64,000 bases of DNA from Collybiopsis luxurians FD-317 M1 (lineage: Eukaryota; Basidiomycota; Agaricomycetes; Agaricales; Omphalotaceae): the NCBI GenBank assembly GCA_000827265.1, contig KN834760.1:901818-965817 (forward strand), written 5' to 3'. Under the pieces are notes generated by a model. That model was not told where the DNA came from and did not search any database. It saw only the letters and a program-made list of their open reading frames with translations. The position numbers were made by a program, and so were the translations under genes. Each line of letters opens with the position of its first letter. The stretch's first letter is position 1. Positions 21,403 to 31,743 of the stretch are shown piece after piece.

Positions 21403-24400
21403 TCAAAATAGATCCACAACTCCTTTTCGGGAAGATACGACACCCACTACTTTTGACTCAAAATCAAGTAAAGTTCCCCCCGTAGTAGCGACCAGATTAG
21501 AGGCCACAGTACCGGATTTAAGACCTAGGAGTTTCTCAAGGTTGGATGAAGCCAACGCAATAGCCTGTGCCTTTGAAATCGTTCCACCAGCTTCCAACGC
21601 AGCCTGAGAAGCGTACGTGAGTCCCTTTCCACAACAAAAAAGGGGAAAAAGACACTCACCCAACCAACATCCAATCGCGTGTTTCTCGCATCCCAAGCCT
21701 CAGTCACTCCGACGCCCACAGTGACATTGTGAGCTAGCAGAGTAGTGATAGCGCTATCCTGTGTCAAAGGGGGGCCAGGCAAGCTATTGCACGGAATAGA
21801 GCAGAATTGAACATTCCCGTTCAATACAACCAAGCAGATAGCAAGGATGATCAAACACATACATTCTTTTTGATTCCCATAATGATGGGAATGGTCTGGC
21901 AGGGGAGACAATAACACCAACACCCGCGCCACCAATCTCTTTCGCCAACAGATGAGCCTCAGAAGCTCCGGTGAAAGTCATCCGAATGGGAGACCCAAAT
22001 TCTTTTTCAGCATCTTCCTTGAGTCGTATCAGTGAGGCCATGATATCTGCACTGTGCACGTCAATGACCAGGGGTATCTTTCCCTGATATATTTAAATCA
22101 ATATTAGCAATGAGCACCGCGGAACGAAAAAGATATCCATTCACAAACCTCCACAACCTTTGTAACCTGCGCCCCAAGATCACCTTCCGCTCCTCCGAAC
22201 AGCAAATTCCGGAGCGCTGCAATCTGTGTACTGACACTAACAAAAGAAGTCAAAGACACCGCAACGTGGAGAGCCGCTTCATCTTGCACCATTGCACCCT
22301 CTACCAACTTGTGCCCCGCACCGGTATCGAACGCCGTACTCAACCCGGCTAAGAATCCCTCAGACACAGGCGCAGTGATTCCCGTCGTAACCCCGCTGCG
22401 GTACGCCAAAAGCGCGTCCCTAGTTGAGAACTGGAGACCATCTGCAGCACGGATGACAGCTTTAAGGTCTCCTCCCAGGATGGCGGGTACCTTGTTCGTG
22501 AGACTGTCAAGGACGGTACCATCTTGCGTGGAAGGTTCTTGGGTGATGTGGACTAGACCAAGGGGACTTCCGAAGCTGAGAAGACCAGGGCTAAGGATAG
22601 ACAAAGTCAGTCAATCCGATCTGGGCTATAACGAGGCTAATTTTTGCCTGACGGCAACTCACGCAAGCGAACCTCTGCGAAGATCAACCGTCCGTGCATT
22701 CAAGTACACGTTCGTAGAGCATCCTTCAGATGTCCTCCCAACACAAACAACCTTTCCATTCTCCACCACAGCAACCTGTGTTGAATTACCTTCACCATAG
22801 CTCTCAGTAGCGAAAATCTGCTCTACACCGTTCCCTCGGTCCATGAAGAGCGAACCAATATTCTTGAATAAAACAGCATCGAAAACTGATTCTTTGGGAT
22901 CAAGCAGAGGTAGTCCATCGTATTTCAGCGCAGCCTCTCTCTCTTGCGTGAAATCTGGAGTTTTAGGCGCGTGTTGGAGTGCCTCGGGTTTCGTAATAGT
23001 AAACGGGTCCTCGAGCTGGGCGATGCCGTCTATGAAAATTTGCTTCGGAGTGGCGCCGAGGGCCAAAGGGTGACTGTCCCATATAACAACATCTGCGTCA
23101 TATCCTGTAAACAACATCGGCGGGTTAGTATTTAAGAATGAAGACGAAGGAGTTAAACATTACCTTGCCGGATGAATCCGATCCGATGCTCCTGTCCCAT
23201 CATTTTCGCGGGTGTTGAAGTGACGGAAGCCAAGGCAAGGTTGGTATCCAAACCGAAATAATGCGCTTGTTGTGCTTCGTGCTTGGAAGAAAATCGATGA
23301 TTATTGAATTATAGAATTAATCGATATCTACAGAGCGATCATACCACGAGATAGCGCGAGTTAAGGAGTGGATGATCGCTCTAGATGGGAGGTTGGTTAC
23401 GAGCTTCGACTATACACGATCAGAAGATCAAAGTACCTTCATAACGACTTGTATCCCATTATCAGCCAAGATACGAGGAGCGAATTCGGATCCTCGGTAC
23501 GCTTCGCGTTTGTAGCGGCCAGCTGTAGCGAATAGGGCAACTCCCGGTGTATGGCCTGAAAATAGATAGTCATGATCAGTAAATCACGGAGTGTCAATCA
23601 TATGCTGAACCGCAAACGAACCATAAGTTTTCTTCAGCAATTCGGGTACTAGATATGTTTCGTGAGCATGGTGGAAGGCTGCGACTGTAATATAGATACA
23701 CTTGTCAGTTTCGGCAGTTCGACGGGGGATATATGTGAAGCTACGGACTGGAGAACTTGAACTCGTTGGTCAACCGAACGATTCCATCCAGATCTACAGC
23801 TTCATAACAGTGATTCTGAATCTAAGCAACAGACTCGGTTACCATTGAGCTTCAGTCTCATTCAAAGACCAACTTGCCTTGACTTTCCCTCTCAAAACAT
23901 CAACTAAGGCCTCCCATTTGAGGTCTTCCGGGAAATTTTCTTCGAGGGTTTCCCAACGCCCAGCGGCAGCCTGCGAGACATCGTGGGCTTCGGTGTCGCA
24001 TCCATAGTCAAAAAGTCTAATCACCTTGTCGCAGTACGCATCTTGCTTCTCCTTGAGTTTACGAGCTTCGTTGTATCTGAGAAATCCAAACATTAATCAC
24101 TATCCGCCTTCGGCTTCACCAAAGGTAGGATGTTTACCCTTCTCGATAGGCCCAAATTGTATCCACTAGAGCGAATTCGGCATTACAACAAATTTAGTCC
24201 GGTCAGGAGAAAAAAACTCACTTCGAGTGCCGGAATAGACGTGACCTAACACGATGGTCAGTAAGCATGTGACCGCGATAAACAACGGGACTTACTCGGG
24301 TACTCGCCTACACCGCGATGAGGAAGAGATCGGAAAAGGCATTTATATTTAGAGTTCGACGAATCTTACCGCATGCTTGCCTGATAAAACCAATTAAGCA

Positions 24401-25337
24401 TTGTAAAAGCAGTGAGATGTGACAAGGACGTACTTGAGCTGTCTCCACCTGGGAGGCTGAACTTCCTCGATTCCTGAACCATTGAACGTGAATGGGGGCT
24501 CCAGAAGCATAGAAGACGTAGAGCGCTCTTCCGTCGGACGTAGCTTGATGACGAATGCTTGACCACCTAAGAAAATCATGGTCAGAACGCTTGAAAGAGA
24601 CTCTGGGCGGGAAAAGGTTACCAATTGCATTAGCTGAGCCTGGAAGGACAACAGCTGTCGTAACACCACCGGATATTGAGAGACGATATGTATCGTCGTG
24701 GGTATTCAGACCGTCAAGGGAACGAAGCCAAGGCTGAACAAGCCCTTTTCTCGAGTCCCCATCGCTTGAACCTGAAAGGGTTGGAGAAGAAAAGTCGCCG
24801 AGATGCGAATGTAAATCAACAATTCTACCGCCCACTCAGTCAAAAAGAGATTCAAAGAGTTATTCTGAATGTCAAAACTCACCCAGGCGAAACCCAAGCA
24901 CCATTTGCCTCAATCACCGACAATTCTTCATATTCGTTCAGGACTTGAGTCGGTATTTGACCCACAGTCCGAATTATCCCCTTGTCCAAGAGTAAATCAC
25001 CCAAAACTACCTCCAACCCATCCACATCACCGGTCCATATTGTCGCATTCTTTATCAATGTCGGTTTAGTTCCAGGTTGGTATCGGTCAGACTCCTCGCG
25101 CGAATAGAAATCTGGTGGGGGGCTAGGAATAACATTCAAGTTGGCGCATTTCTGGAGGATTTGTTGGGCATTAACGGGGACTTTGACAGCGGTGTTGGTG
25201 GTAGGTTGGAAAATTGTGAAAATGCCGGCATATCCGCACACGACGAATAGGCCGAGAGCCAGAGCTGCTCGCAGGAGAGGATGCTCTCTCCTGTGAGGCC
25301 GTGCATGGCCATGGGGTGCTATTATGCCCTTGTCCAT
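21403..25337 (-). CDS. Membrane-anchored amidohydrolase (carbohydrate esterase family 9-like), copy 2
   Basis: Near-identical paralogue of the gene at 3625-7547 with the same exons. Start 25337 (MDKGIIAPHG), hydrophobic anchor at residues about 21-43, then the metal-site exon with VGGRIVDLHSHLG. The middle exon contains YDADVVIWDSHPLALGATPK, and the C-terminal exon ends ...SSRKGVVDLF. Differences from copy 1 include a two-residue shorter His-rich head (HGHARPHRREH), a changed exon near 21784 (extra residues before LPGPPLTQDSAITTLL), and scattered conservative substitutions. No frame break seen. Both copies may be functional, giving a recent duplicate pair whose expression could be compared. 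Confidence 0.8.
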
Positions 25338-25633
25338 CGTGAAGAAGGTCAAGCGGGGCGTAGAAAGGCTATAATAGAAAAATAATACACGCGAGAAGTA
25401 ACGTAATTATGGGTGTCAATGGCGTTGGATGGCTTCAAAGCTTTTGGACTTTGGGAAGAGACTCAGAGAGTAAATTCTGCCGTAGCCTTGCGAGCTAGCG
25501 CTGCTCATTCAGAATCCAGATTCCGCTCGATTCATGTATAAAGGATTATACTACGTAATTGGATGATGTCCTGTCATAGCCAAAACGAGTATATATATGC
25601 ATTTCCCGTCGTGCCACCCAGTCTAAACCAAGA
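25338..25633. other. Intergenic; site corresponding to the kinase 2 block of copy 1
   Basis: No gene. The left ~90 bases match 7548-7690 and the right ~70 bases match 12280-12327. The junction between these marks where the kinase 2 block was gained in copy 1 or lost here. Confidence 0.5.
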
Positions 25634-27198
25634 TCACATTTTTATCTGCTGTAAAGTGTCATATATTTCCTGCGCACTGGGACGAGCTGCAGGATTCTGC
25701 GTCCAACAAACTTCCACGAGTTCCCAGAGAGTGTCTGAACACCATCTGTTCTGTTGGGGCCGGGGAGGTCGTTGTCCCAAAAGCAAGTTTTGCATTACCT
25801 GGAAATCAGTCTTGTTATGAAATGGAGGCTTGAGTGTTAAAATCTGGTAAAATATATGTAAGTAGCATCGATGGAATCTGTTGTTCAAAAATCATATCAC
25901 CTCAACCACTGTACTACCGAAGGCATAGACATCCGCTGAGGGGCGGCGCAAAGCTGGATTGTCTGATTCATCGGGATTTAAAATCTCGGGTGCCATCCAT
26001 CTCAGTGTTCCCTTCTCATTCGTCATTGTCGTCTTGGACCATATCTGAGATTCGGAATAAGCCACAGATAGGCCAAAATCGGCGAGAACACATTTAGAAT
26101 CGGCTGTGACCAGTACGTTGCCCTGAATAACAGAATACTTCACTTAACAGTTCTGCGTGAAAAGATACAATGAACCGACCCCTCGAATATCACCGTGTAC
26201 AAAGGGTGGAGCTCTTGAATGAAGATAGGAAAGTCCTGCTGCAACTTCGGAAAACTGACAACTATGAAACATTTCCTTCAAATGATTGTACGGAAGACAC
26301 TCACTACATCGTGTCGATTATGTGTTTCGTTCCTTTTGAGATATGTAATGATATCGCGGTTTTCCATCCACGGAGAGATGAGGCAAAACGAGGGTTCAAA
26401 AAGCTGATCATTGACACCTAGTAGAGGAAGGATGTTCGGATGCCTGAGCTGGCGCCATACAAGTGCCTCGGTAGAAAATCGCTACAAAGCAAGGTACGAT
26501 CAAGGATGAAATTAACGATCTATTCAGTGCTTCAAGTTCACCTTGCGTATCTTCTCGCGTTCTTCTTCGAACTGTTCGAGAGTTAGTCGGAGTACCTTTA
26601 TGCAAACAAATTGATTTGATGTCGTGATCCCGCGCCATATATCCTGTGACAATATGTCGGTATTTTACGGATGATTGCTTAGGATCCCGGAACACCATTC
26701 ACCGAGAATCCACCTCCAGCAATGGCAGTTCGCCCATCTTTTTGGACATCTTGTATAAATAACGAGGACGGCAGGATCTCATAATAGATGGAAAAATAGC
26801 GAAGAGAATGCCAACATCTCCTTTGATACACTTCCAAATTCATGTCTGAGCCATCCAGATCCCCCTGACAAATGCCATCCAGCTCCTATAAACAGTTATA
26901 AACGGTTATACGCATCATTTGTTCAGTGTTAATGATTTTCTGAAATACTAGTATTACTGACCGACTGTAGAAGATCTGCTAGTTGCTGCACCAAGGATTT
27001 ATCTTCGTGGTGATACGATGAAAGAAATTGTGGTGTCCATTTTACATGGCGGCTCCCAAATTCTGCTTCGGGGCAAAGATCTTTTTGAAGATTAGTCGCA
27101 GTTATTGTGGTTATTTCTGCAGTATGTAGTTCAACAGAGTGTAAATTACTCTACCCATGAGAGAACGCACCTTGAGGCAGTGAAAGTATGTCCTGCAT
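25634..27198 (-). CDS. Short TKL kinase without partner domain, copy 2
   Basis: Seen: start ATG 27196-27198 gives MQDILSLPQ, spliced to EITTITATNLQKDLCPEAEF, then KWTPQFLSSYH and LVQQLADLLQS (pre-kinase domain). After the conserved intron come NLEVYQRRC, LPSSLFIQDVQKDGRTAIAG, the Gly loop AGGGF, DIWRGIT, Lys in VCIKVLRL, a WRQLRHPNILPLLGV helix region, GDIRG in VHGDIRG, LADFGLSVAYSES, RWMAPEIL, DVYAFGSTVVE and a C-terminus TLQQIKM. All catalytic residues are present and no stop was found. It shows the module in its minimal form: only about nine residues precede the pre-kinase domain. It diverges in sequence from kinases 1 and 4-7, so it is a separate subfamily shared with 12327-13970. Confidence 0.75.
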
Positions 27199-27553
27199 TC
27201 AGTGATTGTCATAATACAAACACCAGGATTTCACCGTGCACATAAAGCTACATAAATAGATTACTTACCAACTAGTGAGACACAATACAGCATAGTGAGA
27301 GTTGAATAAAAAGAATCAAATTAGAGATCTTCTCTAGTACCTACCTCAGCAGAATTTATCTGCATCATAGCATTGTATTTCACTTTCTGTTCACCTAACC
27401 CCAAAAATAAACATTTAATTCATTATTAACTATAGATAAATGATGACACTCAACCGAGAGCCTTATTATTCACATCTAAAAATTGTCTTGCCTTTCTATA
27501 AAAGTCAAAATCCCCATGCATCTGGAGCATGTCAGCCTATCAGCCTAAGTTCA
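27199..27553. other. Intergenic; empty transposon site
   Basis: No gene. Around 27440-27450 the sequence AAATGATGACACTCAACC is continuous and corresponds to the two flanks of the element at 14223-16161, so it is the pre-insertion (or excised) site. Confidence 0.6.
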
Positions 27554-28554
27554 TTATGAATTGAAGAGCCAAACCTTGAATGCTGAAAAATCCTCAAACA
27601 GTAATCCCAAACTTCTCAGATGTTCAGGATCCACTGTAAAGTGCCCCTTCACATCAAACAGTCTCAGCTTCTTATATTTACCAGCTCCCCTCCATAATTT
27701 TTTCAAGTCCCATTTTCCAGGATAAACTCTGTTATTTCCCAAGAAAAAAGTCTATCACTGTTTGTGAGAACCTAGCAATGCATTGTAGTGTAAAACTGAT
27801 CTTACTGCAATCTTCAAAAACTGGAGTTTTCAAGGAGTTTCTTTAAATTAGAGGAAATTTAATCCAGTCAAGCCATAAAGTCTTACCATATTCCCCTTCA
27901 CTGATGCACTCAGTTCGAAGGGCCCCATCACTGATGCACTTAGTACATAGGACCCAGGAGGAACCATTTCCTGTAATGTGTAGACAGCTTAATTTGATTT
28001 AGAGTTAATTCAGATCATCATATGTGATACTCACGTGTAGATGATACGGCTAAACATGGGGCACCATTAATGTTAAGTCTCCGAAGTGGTTGCATGCTGA
28101 ATGGGGCCGAACTTGAAGCCGAAATCAATAATCAAGTATTCCAACAAGGCTAGAGTGTAAAAATATACCTTGATCTATGTAAACATTCTTCGAATGTATC
28201 TCGGTCTTCCTTCCTATCAAATCTTCGTACAAGATCAACCGTTTCCTCTCGGGCACCTAGTTGCACAGAACCAACAATGTAGAAGTCCGGCAGTTCCAGA
28301 GCACTATCGCTCAGGGGACCTTTAGTAATATAGAGAACCTGGAAAGAAGTATCATTTTGCCCCGCTTTCAAACAGAACGCAATTCCGAAGTCTTACTCCT
28401 ACTGACGGATGGTTCAGAAGTCAGAGACGGGGTAAGACTACTCACTTAGGTTGAAAATCTCGTCCTCTACGTCCATGAAACAGGATCCTCTCTTCACTCG
28501 CTTGAGTGTATCCTGGAAGAAGTCGGGCCTTGTGCTCGAAGAGCCTGGATCCAT
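27554..28554 (-). CDS. Small unknown protein, copy 2
   Basis: Open counterpart of 16264-17289. Exon 1 (ATG 28552-28554) encodes MDPGSSSTRPDFFQDTLKRV and differs strongly from copy 1's first exon. Later exons align well: ITKGPLSDSALELPDFYIVG, DLVRRFDRKEDRDTFEECLH, then GKWDLKKLWRGAGKYKKLR and HFTVDPEHLRSLGLLFEDFS to the TAA at 27554. The central SYVLSASV / ELSASVKGNMV region suggests beta strands. No family is recognised. The exon count is uncertain. Confidence 0.5.
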
Positions 28555-28992
28555 AATGGTACACAAATCCTAGTGGTTCAAGAGATCCTTTTGGAGTGAA
28601 AGCGTCGAAGGAAGAGCGAAAGATGGAGGTTCAAGATCAAACATGCAGACGACACGAGGCATGCTTTTATTTGCGAGTTTGCCCAAAAACCTCATATGTT
28701 CTGTCGGCGAAGACCGAAGAACTCAAGATAAGCTGTCAAAAGGGCTGTGGTTTTGTACAGGGAAGGCGAGGAAAAAGCGACACTGCGATACAGGTTGGGA
28801 CACGAGGATGATCACGAGGTTTATGAAGAAGAGTGTGTGGGACTAGTCATGGGGTTACATCTAGCTTGTCAGGAAGTCATAATACCCGTTTTTACCACAA
28901 AGCGTTGCGAAGTCAGAAGGTTGGGGTTAAGTCTTCCAATCGATCGAGCATGGTAATATAAAATACTACGATAGTGCTGACTAGCAGCTCCT
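28555..28992. other. Intergenic
   Basis: No supported gene. Shorter than the matching interval in copy 1 because the telomere-like stretch is absent. Confidence 0.4.
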
Positions 28993-30832
28993 TTACCTCC
29001 AGTTTAAGTACAGGTCAGCGTCGATCAAGAGCACATCGCTCTGCGGGGTGTGTGGCCTATGCTTGCTACCAATAGAGTTAGCATACCAGGCATAGATGTA
29101 GCCATCCGCGCCATCCACACGTATGGTGCTTACATCTCGAACTGAGGAAGTGACGCCTTGAATGCCTATCGATGCGTTCTGGTGCCAGGCTGCGTTCCTT
29201 CAATACAACACATTCGACTAGCATTGGTTTTGACTTGGCCAAGGCAAGAACGGCACTGAGGAACAATAGAGAGCGAAAAATCCATTAGTGCACTGTCCAC
29301 CGTTAACAGGACATTCAAGCATCACTTGGCGATTTGGTCCGACTCAGTATTTCTCTATCAAGATGAATGATAAACGTATATTCTTCTCCCATTTACCGTT
29401 CTTGGAACAGGATCGAAAGCGAAAACTCTGATGGTCAGAAATCAAAAACACGGAACAGTGACATATCCGAAATCCATATACCCTCTTGGAATCGACTCCA
29501 GCAACAACTCGGGGGTACGTTCTTCCTGCAGCTTGTCCTTGGATTGCTCAGTAAGGTTTTTCTAAACGTGGGATGATCAAGTTACAACGTTCTTATCGGA
29601 GAGCTCTAGAGTATTGCGTCGCACGATCCGATCTCAAGGATGGAGAATGGAAATTATATATCAGCTCCAGTGGAGACAGGATGGACCGTTAGACTCTGTA
29701 GCAGAGCCGAACCAGAAACTATGCCTTTTCGTACATACTTTAAACAGTCAGTTTACAAATCTAGCTCACATTTACAAGTATCTGGGGTAAACTGATTAGT
29801 TTGAGACCCGTCAACACTACAGCATAACGAACTTACCTATGACTGGATACCTCGATGATTTCCCGCTGGAAGTTTGGAATAACAGCTCTAATGAGACCCT
29901 CATGGAAGTTGGCCGCGCGCCTTCGAATTCGACGAGGTAAGAGTCAGGTCTAACCGAGACGTCCAAAGAGCGGTCCATTAAGAGTCCGTACAGGGTAAAG
30001 GATTTTGAGTTGTAGACCCTGCAGTTGAGCTGATATTTATGGCCATATCTTCCTGTTGAGAAAGAGCCAGATAGGCCATGTGAAGACCATTTCAGCTGCA
30101 GTTGAGTCAATGAACAGATCTGACTCGGGAGGATACAAAACGTGAACCAGTAACCCACAGCAGCTTTCAGAATGACTTCTTGCTGTTGATAAGTGCGCTG
30201 TTGTTGCTTTTCGAAGAGAGCAATGTGTTGAAGCTCAACCTGGAAACAGGCAATCATCCACGTATTCGTTTTGCAGCTTCTTGATAAATTGGGTTGTTAC
30301 GGGTATTCCCCGGACTCGCATGACAGGTGGTGTGAGTCCAACGAGCACACGATAGAGATTTTCGACTTTTCCCCAGAGCACAATATCGAGATCGGGTATA
30401 ATATTGCTTCCTAAACCGCGATGGACTTGAACAGTTTGACTGAGGTCGACCGGCAGAGCATGAATGGGATCATTCTAAACAGAGATCGGGTTCTATTCCT
30501 GAAGTTCAGCTCCGATAGTCGAGTTGAGACCTATAATGCGCTTGATAATTAGCTGATAAACGAGTGACAGGGAGTTTCGAGGCTCAGGGACTTGGTCTGA
30601 TAAGAGAACGCGTTTCGTTGAGCTTTTGTCAATCGTTCGATGTACTTATGAGCTCTTCAGTCCGTACAAAAGGCAAGTGAGAGGATACTTCAACTTACAA
30701 CGCGATTCGAAATAACTTTCGAACTACGTCAACCTCCCTCGAAAAAGACTCAGAAGCGAAAACGGGGTTGTTTTGGTGAATAGATGTGATACCGAGAGCG
30801 ATGTAAGACATCAGTTTCGATGCGACGGCCAT
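28993..30832 (-). CDS. Unknown multi-exon gene, copy 2 of a divergent pair
   Basis: Not recognised. Start 30832 (MAVASKLMSYIALGITSIHQ, then NNPVFASESFSREVDVVRKL). A middle exon reads DLDIVLWGKVENLYRVLVGL, then TPPVMRVRGIPVTTQFIKKL without the stop seen in copy 1. Later come GSFSTGRYGHKYQLNCRVYN, VSVRPDSYLVEFEGARP and a serine/cysteine-rich exon with RTYPRVVAGVDSKRVYGFRI. The last exon holds GADGYIYAWYANSIGSKHRP and ends DADLYLNWR at TAA 28993. The C-terminus is much shorter than in copy 1. Exon edges are tentative. Confidence 0.4.
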
Positions 30833-31004
30833 GGAAAGGGAGTAAGAAATGGCTGGATAGTATACTGGTAGCGATGTAAAGAAAGAATTACAAGAGGACT
30901 CAGCGAAGCTTAAGCGCTAAATTACCTATGATATCGAGTCCACGTGGACTTTAATATAATAGATCATGTGAATTTTGATACCTTAATCTCCAAACAATCT
31001 CCGA
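30833..31004. promoter_or_regulatory. Bidirectional intergenic spacer of the unknown gene pair
   Basis: About 170 bases between two divergent start codons. The arrangement and much of the sequence are conserved in 19996-20166 of copy 1, so the pair probably shares control elements. No specific motif identified. Confidence 0.4.
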
Positions 31005-31613
31005 ATGGCTACCAGTAGCGACATGTAAGTTCAATTTTTCTGGACAAGCTTCCCTTGAATGTCATGTAACCAAAACTTGTAGCGTTAATGAACTTTATGA
31101 GAACATTCACAAGTACGGAAACGAAGAGTTGCTTCATTGTCTTCCGATACCACAACCAGCTGCACCCAGACCCAAAGTCCCTGTGTCGGTTTTTTCCTTG
31201 CCTGCGCTTCAGCCTTTGAATCAACTTACCTATTGATTATGTTTAGTGACCCCAGAACAGAGGAGCCTCCCCCAATCCCACTCCGGCTCCAGGATCGTCA
31301 AGCTGTCTATGGTTTTCCATGGTCAGATGAAGTTTTCGCCAAATTCGACACCACTGGTGGTCATCGAATCCTAGACACGCAAGAGATTATGTACGAATTG
31401 GGTATCCTCAATCAACACCTGGCAGCTGTTGTCCATATGTGGGTTGACAAGGAGCAGATCGTAACTCTTGTACCATTCTGCACTTTCACTTCCAGTTATC
31501 TTGTCCAGATGGGGCTCGGGGGAATTCCAATCAAGGAGAAGCTTTTGGAGTTGTGTCAACACCTAAACATTGATCCAGAGTATATCACTTGGTGGGAAAG
31601 GGAACTCTTCTAG
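31005..31613 (+). CDS. Unknown ~175-residue protein, copy 2
   Basis: Same three-exon gene as 20167-20764: MATSSDI, VNELYENIHKYGNEELLHC with LPIPQPAAPRPKVP, then QAVYGFPWSDEVFAKFDTT, HRILDTQEIMYELGILNQHL and EKLLELCQHLNIDPEYITWW, ending ERELF. Introns have conserved positions. The changes relative to copy 1 keep frame and chemistry, suggesting the protein is or was under constraint. No homologue was recognised. Confidence 0.55.
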
Positions 31614-31743
31614 TATATTCTCGTATGACAGATCTTCAGTTGTATTTGTTAAGGGGAAACAGCGCTGAAGTTGGGAACCCTCCATTGTGGTTAAGTTAGA
31701 AATTTTCCATATTGTAAAACAATCATTTATCGAAGTGCATAAT

